Notes under the pieces: generated by a model
Told to the model about the DNA's origin: nothing
Databases searched by the model: none
What the model saw: only the letters and a program-made list of their open reading frames with translations
Made by a program: the position numbers and the translations under genes
Assembly: GCA_037074705.1 (NCBI GenBank)
Contig: CM073590.1
Span: 96,376,447 to 96,440,446 of the forward strand
Source: Zhengitettix transpicula
Taxonomy: Eukaryota; Arthropoda; Insecta; Orthoptera; Tetrigidae
Length of the DNA: 64,000 bases
Reading direction: 5' to 3'
In this document: piece after piece, positions 20,525 to 32,045 of the stretch
Layout of the letters: the number at the start of each line of letters is the position of its first letter
Numbering within the stretch: position 1 is the stretch's first letter

Positions 20525-22803
20525 AAGATTTTATGAGTCCAAAAAGTATAATATATTTTTTAAAATAATATAGCAACGATAGCTAAAGTAAGAAATACTA
20601 TAAATTGCGTCTCATTTGTTGGGCAGAATTTCAGAGTAACATCTTAAGAATATTCATCATGTTCTTTCTAATATCTTCATTAAAAATACGAATAGCGTAT
20701 ATGCTTCTGTCACTTTTAAGAGAACACATCATAGTTAATTAGAGAAATCAGGTCACTTTTTATTTTTTTTCAAATCGATTAGAAACCCGAGAATAATTCC
20801 AGTAGCATATTCAGTTTACTGCGTAACTTATAGGACTTGCTATACCTCTCCAGCTATACGTGGGATTAGAAGCACTTCAGCCTGATTTTTGGGCAGGCAC
20901 GGTGTGGTCTGCCCCCATGGGTTGATCGTATGGATACAAACCTGTTGAGCAAGCTTCTCGTACGACACCTCAGACGTCTGTTATCTAGACGCCTACCCAG
21001 AATTTCCCCAAGAACAGGAAACGCGCTCTAAAATAGAGGACCTTGCCCTTGCCTATCTCAGGACAGAATTTATGGCTGAAATTCGTAAATAAAGCTCATT
21101 TGCGGCTGATGGTTTGTGGATAGTATGGGTAACTACGGTATATGCGCTTATTGATACGTCTATATTGCGTTTACTGATTGACTTGAGAAGTTTTTTATTG
21201 AGTAATATTCTGTATCAAGACCGTTGTTTATACGGTCATCGCCACATGAAGCTCGATTTGACAATATTGACGAAGAACTCCTTTCAGTCTATATATCTTA
21301 TTGTTAATGTTTTATCCAAATAATCTCTCATAAAGAAGGCGGTAAACACTAATAGAAATTAAACCTTTCGTAAAATAACATCGAAGTACCTGCTTGCAAA
21401 TCTATGCTAATGTATTAACTTCGTTGTAGATATTAATTTACCTCAAATTATGCAACATTAAAATTGTATTAGTTATTCGATACTTTTCAAGTGGTGATCT
21501 TACTGTGTCTGCAGAAATCAGTTAGTACCATAAAATCTTGAGGTAATAAACCCGTTTTACCACGATGTGGGCACTAGGTTCTTGGAATATATTTTACGCT
21601 AATCGAATTATCCGAATGAAATTTAAATCGTTCAGAGTTCCGCGTGACACCTGCGTAGTCGGTCTTGTGATTCGTATAAGATTACATCATTTACTCGTTG
21701 CTCAAAAGAAACGTCTAGCTTCTTACCGATATATCTTCCCCACAGAGATTCAGGCTGCATTAATCAAACGCCTCGCTGGACTTTAATAGATTTCTTTCTA
21801 CTAGTTCTCTATACTTGATTGATCGTGTTGCTCAGATTCATCTCGCACATAAACGCGGTCCTTTATGCATCGACAGGCTTTGTGGAAGCTTCGAATTTAT
21901 TTACATTTCACGCGGCGTTGCCCTTTAGCCTAAGCGAAAATATGGGGAATAGGTAATGAAGTTTTGATAAATGGTTTGAGTAGCCTGGTAAAAAAAACAT
22001 ATTCCTGCAGAGATTGTCATCGTATTTCACGCAACAACTTTCAAATATATTTCGATAATCCTGAATATATTGGTCCACGTTTGAGTGTGAATAAGATTCC
22101 TAATATTTGGAATTATAATAAATATACCAGTGATAATTATCTAGGAAATAAAATGTTAAAAATTATAATGATACGACCGGCGACACAATTTATAGTTCGC
22201 GAGACAGAGAGATGAAAAAGTGTAGAGGCAGTCTAAAAGCTTAATTGACGTGCAATTGGATCGCTGCCTTCACAAAAGACTACGATTCCGGAATTAAATT
22301 TTTTAAAAGGCGCCAGGAAATTATAAACGAAGTCTCTTCCTCCCTAGACTCGTTGATAATTTTATTATAATTTATTTATTCCTCTTTTATATCAACAACT
22401 TACGAGCCGAAAATGTATACTAGATTACAAAATAGAATGTAGTATGTTCATTTCAGTATCTCTATAAAATATTTTTTATAGGCTAAGTCTATAGAAATAA
22501 AATAATTTTTTATGTGCATCGTTCGAAGACAGTATTTTGTTTTATCATTTCGTTAAATGCTTTAGGGAATCCGTAATGTAAAATTTTCTAGGGTGCAAAA
22601 ACATAGTTTACTACTTAATAAATTGTCTTGATTAAATGTTACAATTATTATCTTTATGTTAGTTGGTTATGCAATTAACTCTATAATTGAGTGAGAATAT
22701 AATAAACGAAATTTATATTTATTAAACTAATATAAATTTGACAACAGCCAGAATATTTATTTATAAGAATTAAAAGTTACATTTATTAACAGTAATACTT
22801 CTT
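20523..22803. other. No gene recognised
   Basis: Slightly GC-richer patches at 20840-21060 and 21560-21930 have open frames of 69-83 codons with no recognisable domains. They may be old transposon remnants, but I cannot assign them. Confidence 0.35.
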
Positions 22804-22842
22804 AACGTTTCTTCTATTTGACTAAGGACCTCTTCAGACGTT
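22804..22842 (-). ncRNA. Hammerhead-like core, Penelope type (degenerate)
   Basis: On the minus strand CTGAAGA (22831-22837) is followed by AGGTCC-type sequence and then GAAACGTT (22804-22811). In hammerheads the seventh core base is free, so CTGAAGA is permitted. The intervening stem II pairs poorly, so activity is doubtful. No palindromic arms are evident here. Confidence 0.3.
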
Positions 22843-24420
22843 ATGCAAAGTACTTGAGAAATATAATGCATAAAAGCAATAAAAATATCGAAACCCAGAC
22901 AAATAAATTATAATGTGGCTCCCCACATTTTTAAAGAAACAAATTTAATATGTTATTCACATTATTCACAACAAATTAAGATCAGCTCCATCAACTACCA
23001 TTGGCGAAATGGGAGTAAATTATGTGTATTATACACTTAACAGAGTCAATATTATTCTAACTGATATTTTGCACTTTTTCACGGAAGAATTAAACATTAA
23101 AAAAATGTAAAAAATCATTATTTTATATCATAATAACACAGAATTATAAATGGGATTTAAATTTAGTTAATCATTTTTTACCTTCCTTGCGTTTATATCA
23201 GACCTAATATGTAAAATTTTGCTTATCGAGCGCGGATAATAATTGATTTCTTCATCTGTTTTCACTCAAATCCAATCTGCTATATGGTTGTTTAAATATA
23301 CATGTTAGGTTAGAACAGATAGTTTTTCTAGTGTTTGTTTTAGATTAGGTGAATGCCGTTTAGATTCTTAAGTTATTTTTAAGCTGTCGTTTCTCTGATG
23401 TATAAACAATCATCACGATCCAAACATTCAAATTTGTATATTACATTGTGTTTCTACATATCTTTATATTTCATTATATTTCTCAAATAATTTTTAGGTA
23501 TCGTCTGAATTGATCTGTAATCAAAGGAAGGAAAGAAACGTTACGATGTATTTTAGTTAAAATGAGTAACTTTTCATGTTTAATAATAAATATTTTGACT
23601 CTTGGCCAATATATTATTAACTTAATTTAATACGAGTTAGATATAGTCTTAATTTACATTTATTACCTTATGTAAATATAATCATAACGCAGAATAAATG
23701 ACAAAATAAATAGCATTTTAAACAAAATTAATGCATACAAATTACACATTTTGTGAATTCAAGGCAATATTATTCACAATAAGTCAAAGGAATATTGAAA
23801 TTAGTATCTGAAAGATTGAAAATAAATAATTTAGCAGCGGTAGGTAATGTGTTAACAAAAACGGCGAGAGTTACTCTCAATAGTGCATTCTGTCGTTCAG
23901 CTGCCGTTTCCCAGAATCTATCAGGTAATCGCTGTCAGAGTTCTGTAACGCGTTGCTAGGAAGTTGATCCCCGTTCTCCGATTCTGATGCTCTATTATTT
24001 CCTACAGAAGCCTAATTTGAACTTAGGTATCACGTTTCTTCTATAGTGATAATTCTGTGCATAAACAAAGTAATAATTTATTTTAATCTCTGATCGCTAA
24101 AACTATCGCCCATTCGTTCTTATTACGAAATTAAGTTCTTATATTTCAATACGCGGAAATGGCGCTAGACTACAGTAGACAACAACTTAGCTCATGTCAG
24201 AGCAATCCCCAACACAATACTTACTATTCCTTCAGTAGACATTGTAAAGAATACTCTGTTTACATTTCTCCAATCTTTCAAACTATGGAAAGTACCAAAC
24301 TTGCCAAATGTTTATTTCGAATTGAGATGTCAAAAAATTTTCCCTTTTGTAAAAGTTAAATCATATATGGCGGTTTTTAAATTCTAGACGAACACATTTT
24401 CGAATTGCTACTGAGAAAGA
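22843..24420. other. No gene recognised
   Basis: AT-rich. A 66-codon frame at 24159-24359 shows no domain. Confidence 0.35.
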
Positions 24421-24788
24421 CTGCAAGAGCTGTTTTCTCGCAGGTGAACCTTTCTGGAGAAATCCCATTTGGGATACCTTTTCCTCCCTCCGCTTTTGAA
24501 CTATGGTTTCCAGAAGCCGAGGCACCTCGGTCAATTTGGAGAAATGCTTCGTCCCCACAAAAAACACCTCTCCCGCCATAATAAGGGTGTGGCGACAAGT
24601 ACCCAATGCCTGACCTACCTGATGCAGGTTTTCTAGGGTTTGTCCTGCGTCACTTTTAGGTGAATGCCGGGTAGGATCCTTAAACTATAGCCCGGGGCCC
24701 TAGTTAACCCTTGGCTAGCTTGCTCTACCTTTCCTCATCCCTTTTTGAAACCCCCTTCGTATGCTATTAAAGTGGAGATGCCACGTTA
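24421..24788 (+). repeat. Family D repeat, copy 5
   Basis: Plus-strand copy running from the hairpin module (TTCTCGCAGGTGAACC) to ATTAAAGTGGAGATGCCAC. It has an internal deletion of the CAGACCTTGGGCATAC to CTGCCTCC segment and lacks the A-tailed end. It keeps the CCTGATGCAGG/CCTGCGTCAC hairpin and the GGGTAGGATCCTTAAAC block. Confidence 0.75.
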
Positions 24789-24950
24789 GGAAACACCGAT
24801 CTAGGGTGTTTACCCGCATCACTAGGTGTAGACAACAGAATTTGTCTTTCACTATGCAATCCGGACATTCGTCGATTCCCAGACACCTTCGAAACAACAC
24901 CAGGGGCTTTGAAATGATCCAGATTGACTTTTACAAATATTTTATTAAAA
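24789..24950. other. Non-repetitive segment after family D copy 5
   Basis: Short stretch joining family D copy 5 to a Penelope-type fragment. It is open on both strands by chance, and no product was recognised. Confidence 0.3.
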
Positions 24951-24954
24951 TATA

Positions 24955-25050
24955 CCTTGCTAATAATATTTTCTCGGGCTTCCATCCGGGTCTCTTCGTC
25001 ATCAAAACACAATGTTTCCATATCTTCCACTGTCTTCAGGTGAAGTGCCG
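24955..25050 (-). mobile_element. Penelope-type fragment with hammerhead-like core
   Basis: The plus strand shows TTTTCTCGGGCTTCCATCCG, the module of the palindromes at 3.1 and 50.9 kb. On the minus strand, CACCTGAAGACAGTGG is followed by GATATGGAAACATTG, so the CTGAAGA and GAAAC halves are both present. Stem II is poorly paired and the second palindromic arm is lost. Reported as a decayed relative. Confidence 0.4.
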
Positions 25051-26009
25051 ATTTCTGTCTATCAAGGTATTTTATCTGTGTCTTTCCCTTCTCCCGGAAC
25101 CGTTATAGGGCAATGGTTTTTGTTTTTACTATTAATTTAATTTGTCCTAGTACAAGCAAACTGGACCAAGATAAGTTAATTTATTTCAATTTATGTTGCA
25201 ATGATTGGACAAGTAATGTCCCGCCGTAGCCCAGCCGTTCCTATCATTGGACTCGAGTATAAACTGCCCTCTTGAATCGCCGGAGGGAACTGGATTTTCG
25301 TAGAGAAGGACAAGGAGAGGATGATATATCTGCCTTGGGTTACTAGGGCCAATTGGCTACATTATAAGATTATATCTAATAGTTATTTAAACTATGTATA
25401 TACTTTATTTATTAGAAGATGAAAAGGTATTTGCGACTGGGAAATGTTTGGAAAATTTGTGAGAGAAAGGTCTGGTCCCATAAACCTTTCATAAGTATGA
25501 AGTAATTTCTGGCACATGTTGTGTATTAGCGGGATTTGAGCCATTTCACTCAATTTAGAATTGAAACTGTTCTGTTCAGAACAAGATTTTATAAACTGAA
25601 GGGTTTGCTTTGAAGAATTTACCGAGATAAAGCGTTTATTGTGTGGGAGTTACAGAGGAGTCCCAAAACTGACGCGCAGTTGTTTAATCTGCTTATTGTA
25701 CCGTGTCTATGTATTGTAATCGCCTATCCGCTCCCTCGGATCCTTATAATGGACGAATGCCGACCCGGCCGCCACTTCATGTGCAGAAAAGTTTTATTTA
25801 AAATTATACAAACGACAATCGTCTCATTAATTAACATTCGCGATCGGCGTGATCCACACCAGGGAGCCGATAAACGATTTGCCAGGACTCGTGAGTACTT
25901 GGGTCGAGCATGAGACTTTCAATAACTGTATCTCAGGTATCCTGGCTTTGATCAATTACGTAAGGAAGTATTCACTGAATGAAAACAAAATGTAAACATA
26001 AAATTCAGT
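25051..26009. other. No gene recognised
   Basis: A 90-codon open frame at 25641-25913 and GC-richer patches show no known domain. Possibly remnants of unassigned repeats. Confidence 0.3.
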
Positions 26010-26805
26010 TTAATGGACACTTTGGAGTTAATGCAAGTACTCGGCACGACTCCTCAATCGCTAAATGTTGCCTTTTCATACAATCTTATTCATAAACTTA
26101 AATCTAACAAGTCTCCGTAAAGTTACTATTTTGGCCAAATTTATCAAATTGAATATGTCCTTTAAGAACACAGCCGGTCATTGGACCCACAACTCTTAAT
26201 TCGCACTTGTTTCACACGATGCAGGGAAAGGGAGGGAAGTTTGCTTACTGTGCTGCGACGCGTTGTCTTCTGATGATGTTCAGGTTCAGGTTCAGGTGCC
26301 TGGCCGGTCGGCTGACCAAATCCTCGCACACAGAGCAGCGGCGGCCTACACTTGCTCAGCAATTCATGGTCCTCTCCTCCAAGAACTTCCGCACCAAAAT
26401 CTCCTACGCGTTCGTCCCTTACAGTTCACCAAGAACTGACGACGCCCGCTCTCCTGCCTTCCAGGACACGACTCGTCTCCACCACACTACTCCGGTCCAA
26501 GACGCCGGCTCTGTTTGCCGACGAGCCCTATGTTGGGTAACCACTGTCCCGTCTCCTGGCCCACAGCTTCTCTTTCGCCGTCCAGGACCAGACTCCTACT
26601 TAATCCACTATAGCTGTGACCAGCCACGGTCACCTTTGTCCTAGCAAGTTCACCACTACGGTCAGAAAATGACCTGACAAGGCGTCCCTCGCAAACCCAC
26701 TTCCTGTTGCCGTAAATTTGGTCCGAAAGACCGGCCGTGTGAAAAATTAAATCTCCAAAATTCACACTCCAAGACAACTGGTATTAATGTTTAAAATCAC
26801 TTCTT
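26010..26805. mobile_element. LTR-leader-like repeat (copy A2)
   Basis: A GC-rich block whose last 273 bp repeat the window start (copy A1). It holds a short hexamer run of (AGGTTC)n at about 26280-26298 and several CT-rich patches. The 145-codon plus frame and 96-codon minus frame are products of biased composition. I infer an LTR plus leader on the minus strand, by analogy with 35.9-39.8 kb. No matching ends were found. Confidence 0.4.
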
Positions 26806-27824
26806 AAAGTATGAAATATATCAATACGGTTTTTGAAGGATTTTGGGTAATTCGCCAACGTGCGAACCATTCGTCTAAGCGGGAGAGAAAGAGCCTAAAC
26901 TGTTGGTGGCACGACTAAGTGTTCCTCTGGACAATCAATATTATAGTCAATAATATTGCTCAGTATATTGCTGGGACGACACACGCGTTGTAATATTGCC
27001 CAATTAATTTAGGTCAGTCAACATATGGAATAATAAAGCAAGTTTGTGGCAATTACTTTAGTTATACCTTAAAAAAAACGCAGACAAATGGAAATGAATA
27101 CACTCGTCAAAATTTGTAACGTGAAATAAGAATATGTAAACCAGCTGATTATCGAAATTTAGAAGTATTATTTGTTCCAATATTATCTACATCTTCAATG
27201 TAATTCTCAGTCTGAATGGTATTTTGTGTTGCCCGTGGTTCTTCCTGACCTATTAGAAAATTAATTTCTTCAAAATTCCATAATGTTTGTTATATGACGT
27301 CATCTACTCAAGAATTCTTCAGAATCCTTCATGCGCTTCAATTCTTTTCTGAAGTTAGTACGCAACGAATTAATTTTTTTAACTAACTGCAACTTATCAG
27401 CATCTGGACACTTGTATCTATATTTACAAACCAATCGCTGGTATTGTTAATTTTAAAAAAAATCTATAATCATTGCTTTTAATAATCCAGGAAGCTGTTA
27501 AACTCTGATACAGATCTATACATTCTAAAATAAATTTCCATTCTTCGTGTTTTATTTGTTTATTTGTAGCAATCTCATAAAGTAAATTGTAAAATGTTTA
27601 ATCTACACCTCATTTGAAGTACGATGTTCACTGCGCGGCTGCAGAGGCAGAACTGAACGCAATATTACCCTCAGACGATACAATATTTTTAAATTGCGCA
27701 ATAAATATCTAGCTTTTTTTCGATTGACTAAATATATTCTGCAATCTTAATCTATATACGGTTAATAATATTGAGCAATATTAATTATTGGGCAATATAT
27801 TGACGGTGATATTGAACGTGTAGG
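26806..27824. other. No gene recognised
   Basis: AT-rich, without recognisable elements. Confidence 0.35.
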
Positions 27825-28115
27825 GTACGCTTAATAATCTTTGGAGGTTGTAATTATTGCGGTGTCGTCAGCGTACTGTATCAGCTGTGATTTTTTTGTG
27901 GTTTGGGGTTGGAATGTCGTGGCAGAAAATGTTTAATAGGACGGGAGAGAATATGCAGCCTTGGGGAAGCCTGCTGCCGGCGAGAACATACTTGAGGCAT
28001 TGTTAGCTGAAACGAAGGACGATCTCTTTGAGAGGAAGGTTTGAATTAACTTTACGAAGTTTGGGGGTATACGTAATTTTATGTAGTAAGCCGTTTAAGC
28101 AGACTTTGAGGCTAT
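27825..28115 (-). pseudogene. Jockey-like LINE reverse transcriptase fragment
   Basis: The minus strand reads LPQGCILSPVLLNIFCHDIP and, after a one-base frame change, QLIQYADDTAIITTSKDY. The YADD catalytic box lies at 27864-27875. The PQG(C/S)xLSP motif before it is the standard spacing for jockey-like RT palm domains. Upstream, a few residues resembling the thumb-proximal region are frame-broken. Both ends are truncated, and no endonuclease or tail is present. Confidence 0.75.
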
Positions 28116-28860
28116 CTTCAATTTTCATCTACTATTTGAAAAATTTCAAACTTGTATTTTTAAGGCGAAGCGAACAATAAGCTACAATTAACGTGTTAAA
28201 GAAATAAAGTTAGATCTTACAGTGTCGACAAATCTTTGTTCCGAAAGGTAACCCTAACGTGGACGAAGGTTTCACTTCCATTTGAATGACTCAGCCAACT
28301 TGTATACAAATAAAATTTAGGTTTCGGAGGAGTGCAATTCCACGTATCTGAATATACGTGAGAACAACATGAGTTGGGAAGAACATCCAAGAAGACCTCA
28401 TTGTTTGAAATGTGGCGGCGAGGACCATTAAAACTGCAGTACTGAAAATCAATTAGTGTCAAATTATGTGCAGAATATTTACATAGTATATAAGCGTCTG
28501 TGTTGGTTGTTTGGAAGTGGTGCAAAATTGAACTGAAAATCTGTCTTGACGTTGACATGATAAAGTTCATTAATTAGGGTGGGGGATTACAAACAAAACT
28601 TATAAAGCAGATTTTCATAGTCTTTTTATATAGGTCATTACATAATATGGTTTCGAAAGGTATTCATATTCGTTAAGACGAATTTAATTACCGTAGCGTG
28701 GGAGAACACTCGTGCGAAGCAAAATATTGACATATGTCCAAAAGTCCAACTGAACGAATCTATAGTATATTAGCGTAATTGACCAGATAAATTACTAGAC
28801 ACTGGAGCACAAGAAAATTTCTTTCTTTCGAGTTGACAAACAATTGATGTTTCAAGTATT
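28116..28860. other. No gene recognised
   Basis: A 117-codon minus frame at 28217-28570 matches no family I know. It has no start context, splice sites or promoter that I can defend. Confidence 0.3.
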
Positions 28861-28864
28861 GTAT

Positions 28865-29654
28865 TGTAACGCGTGTATTTAGGTTTAAGTTTTTCTTTGT
28901 CTCGGAAGTGTTGTTTGCTGTGGTCTTGAGAATTCAAACCGTGCACGTGCGTGGGGGTGGAGGAGATAAATATTTCCATCCAAGTAATTTCGTGTCCTGT
29001 CTCGATTGTTGGCCTCAACATGACAGAATAGTTAGTCATTGTTGACTACGGAACTGCAGCTGCGTGCTATAAATCTTGTGACAATGGAAGAATCAGTAAA
29101 ACTGACGAAGTTTTCTAACAATGAAAAAAGTAAAAGAATGGGAGGATATAATGGAGGGGACGGAGATAAGCTTTTGAAACTGGACAGTTGTTCTGCGCTC
29201 ACCGAAGCTGGTGGATGTGATTAAGAGAGGCTCCGTAAAGTAGTTGTCTCTGATATAGTTCGAGGCAGAATCGTCGTGAGAAAGGGGCCACAATTTGTTA
29301 GTGAAGAGTTCACAGAATAGCACTACACAATTTAGTACGACGGCTTGCCAGCATTCAATCCCGGAGGCCGACGCCTTAGCGAGCAATCAATCCCTGAGTT
29401 AACACTGCACTTAACCCGTTCTGCCGGCTGTGAGATACGGAGACGTCGGTACGAGAGCTACAGCAGGCAACACAACACAGAATAGCAGTATGAATTCGGT
29501 ACGGGCAGCAGATCTCTTCTATGTAAAAACCACAGGTGTATGAGATAAGAGTTTTCTTGTTCAACTTTAATAAACTAATATAAAATTTCTTTATTGGTCA
29601 AATATTTATTTTGATTTAACGTAAAAACTCAGCCCACAAAAATAATTCCTTACA
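28865..29654 (+). mobile_element. Solo LTR, family C copy 2, with GTAT target duplication
   Basis: Begins TGTAACGCGTG and ends ATTCCTTACA, flanked by GTAT at 28861-28864 and 29655-29658. It carries two deletions relative to copies 1 and 3: one of about 90 bp after GAGAGGCTCCGTA and another removing the GACGCCTTGCAATGGTCC region. Different flanking duplications at each copy show independent insertions. No internal retrotransposon sequence follows. Confidence 0.85.
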
Positions 29655-29658
29655 GTAT

Positions 29659-30239
29659 TATACCTACAATAAATTGCGTGTACCATTAAACTTTAATTTT
29701 GTAAACATATACCGTTACCAATACATATAGAATAAGAAATAAGTTAATAATATTTATGCATGCCCGGGTTGAGAATCTGGGAAAGCTTGCTAATATGCTT
29801 AAACTTTGTTGCAAAACTGAATTGCAATCCGAGAAGTGGTTGCTTGAGCCAAAGTTGTCTTTGATGTATTTCCCACCTGTTGAAAGGCACGCTACAAGTA
29901 AGAAGTGGTTTCATTTCCGTGGGGTGAATTTAATTAGAAGCGGGAACTCTGCTTTTAAATGATAGCTTGAATAAATAATATGAATGTGTATGTTTTATTT
30001 ATTTTTATAACATTAGAGGCTGAGAGATTGTTTTTCAAAATAGTTTGCCGATCTAAAATTTAATTAATTAAAGAACGGGTAGTATAAGAAATATTATTTA
30101 TATTTCAAGTAAACGTCATTGAAATATAAGTTGAGGGTGCATTAAATAAAATTGTAATATTACTTTTAGTGCGAGGTAACTTTTATATGAAAATATTAAA
30201 ATTGGATTTGTTTTAAATTCAATTTATTTATAATTAAGG
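29659..30239. other. No gene recognised
   Basis: Contains a 68-codon open frame (29756-29962) with an unrecognised product in AT-rich sequence. Confidence 0.3.
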
Positions 30240-31120
30240 GTTTATACAAAATCAACAGGGTCCTTTTCAATTGCATCTAGGTAATTAAAATTTACTCACT
30301 CTTGAGTTTAAATTTACTTTAACTACATGAAGTATTCAAATAAATTTCTGATACGTTAAAATAGGCAAATCTCAGAGCGATTTAATGAGACTCTGAACAT
30401 AAAACAAAAAGAAAAGGGTTCGTATGTGAGGGTATATCCATGCGACAGAAAACTTAACTATTTACGTCGCAGGCAGAAACACGCTAGTTCATCTTCTGTA
30501 GTCGGCTTCCCCAGGCTAACCGGAAAATCTTCACAGCAATTTCTGGCAGCTTCCTCCTTTACACTTCCTCGTCGGCGTAACAATTCTTAGCATCTCCAGC
30601 GAGATTCTTCTTCCGTCGGTCTGGCCTTTTTTCCTTCTCCAAGTTGTACATGCGAACTCTACATTACACTCCAAGTTGCAGATATAAACTCCTACCTTTC
30701 AATCCAAGTTGTAGCTATGAACTGTCCTCTCCAAGAACATCTTTCGAGCTCTTACATTTTTACTCCTACACTTTCTCCCATCCCAGACTTCCTAGTTCCC
30801 CGAGATATAGATAGGAGCTGTCCTGTTTCCTCGCTTGTAAACCTGCCATCTCGACTCTCTTCGTTCTCCAGCAGAGGGTGGACACCTCTTCACTTGATTG
30901 ATTTCATCCAATCTGCGTCGATTTTACACTTTCGCGGGCTTAATCTCGCTTGTTGGAAAGGTTGTCCTTCGAGGATTTTGATCAGGGTTCTCCCATAATC
31001 CGCCGTCTTTGTCCGAAGGCACGGTTTCTCCTTCACGCCCCGTCACCTCAGAGCCATCATTTATGGCCGTAATTTACAGCAAGTCACAGCTTGGCTCTGG
31101 GTAGACAGGCGTTTTTACTG
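30240..31120. mobile_element. LTR-leader-like segment with short tandem repeats
   Basis: A CT-rich block resembling the other LTR leaders, starting near CAACAGGGTCC. It includes about 2.9 copies of a 32-33-bp unit at 30638-30735 starting TCCAAGTTGTACATGCGAAC. The 93-codon frame at 30717-30998 follows the CT bias and has no domain. Ends were not identified, so the LTR interpretation is an inference. Confidence 0.35.
30638..30735. repeat. 32-33-bp tandem repeat, about three copies
   Basis: Units begin TCCAAGTTG at 30638, 30670 and 30703, with the start of a fourth (TCCAAGAAC) after them. Each continues into an (A/T)(A/T)GAACT-like segment. Confidence 0.65.
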
Positions 31121-31740
31121 AAATATTAAAAATTAAACTTTAATTAATTTGAAGAGTGTTCTTCTGCGCTACAATAAGTTTAGTGAAAAATATTTATTCA
31201 ATACTAGTGACGTATTACACAATGGATTTGAAAGGTTTCGACAACATCTCTATTTTAGATAGAGAACATCATTATTGTAAAAGATTAATTTCACGACACA
31301 AAAATCATATATTTTACTTTAAGTTATTTTCTCTTACTTATTCATCTTTGATTTCAGTTATTTCTTTAATTTTTAGTCTTAAGTTTTCGCCATTAGAAAA
31401 AGACGCAAATCTGCGTAGCAAATTCCAACATTTTTAAATTTAAATCTGGTTAGTTAATTTTTCTCTATTTAATGTATGAAGGTCGTATTTAGTATCGTTA
31501 TAGTTCACGACGACAACAACTATAAAGCTGATAATATTTTTTTAAAATACCTAAACCCTTCTTTTTCTGTATTTTCACAACTTCCTGCACAATAATACTG
31601 AGTTGTTACGAAATCTGAAAAACACAAATTATTTGAATAAAGAAACATGAAATGAAAATTGCTTCTATGATTTTAAATGTTCTTGATGAGAAATACTTTT
31701 TAACAAAAGTTAAAAACTAAATTCTATGAAACTGAATCTG
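31121..31740. other. No gene recognised
   Basis: AT-rich. The 93-codon frame at 31156-31437 is low-complexity with no domain seen. Confidence 0.3.
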
Positions 31741-31812
31741 AGGATCCTTATGAAAGCATCTCGACCAGACCGGGAAGCGAACCAAGAACCTTAACTTGGA
31801 AAAACGTGCTCT
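31741..31812 (-). repeat. tRNA-derived SINE fragment (inverted partner)
   Basis: On the minus strand AAGGTTCTTGGTTCGCTTCC carries a Pol III B-box-like GGTTCGCTTCC and continues GGTCTGGTCGAGAT. This parallels AAGGTCCTGGGTTCGTTTCC and ACCTGGACGAGAT in the plus-strand copy 180 bp away. It is a degraded partial copy. Confidence 0.45.
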
Positions 31813-31925
31813 TTATTATTTTTATTGTAGTCCTAAAATTATGTCGGCAAAAATCAAGTATATTGTTGTTGAGCTTGTGCTATGGATCTATACAATAGAA
31901 TGGATGGAGAAAGCTCACATCTGAG

Positions 31926-32045
31926 GGGGAGTCGATCCAGGTAGCTTGGAAGGTAAGAGCACCGCGTACCGCATGAAGGTCCTGGGTTCGTTTCCGACCT
32001 GGACGAGATTTTTCCATTTCCGTCCCTCTAATAAAATGCAATATT
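31926..32045 (+). repeat. tRNA-derived SINE, plus strand
   Basis: A tRNA-like head at 31936-32003: 7-nt arms TCCAGGT and ACCTGGA pair, AGCTTGGAAGGTAAGAGC resembles the A box, and GGGTTCGTTTCC the B box. The anticodon arm does not form a good 5-bp stem. It is followed by GACGAGATTTTTCCATTTCC and an AATAAAA-containing tail. This fits a SINE derived from a tRNA rather than a working tRNA gene. Confidence 0.55.

Noticed and set aside
26207..26777. 145-codon plus and 96-codon minus frames
   Set aside because: They lie in a GC- and CT-biased LTR-leader-like repeat where both strands stay open. The second copy at 1-272 does not preserve a frame.
28217..28570. 117-codon minus-strand open frame
   Set aside because: No recognisable domain or repeat-derived motif. 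Length is within chance for 64 kb of six-frame sequence.
31936..32003. Functional tRNA gene
   Set aside because: The acceptor-like arms pair, but the anticodon arm does not fold properly and a SINE-like body follows. Called SINE instead.
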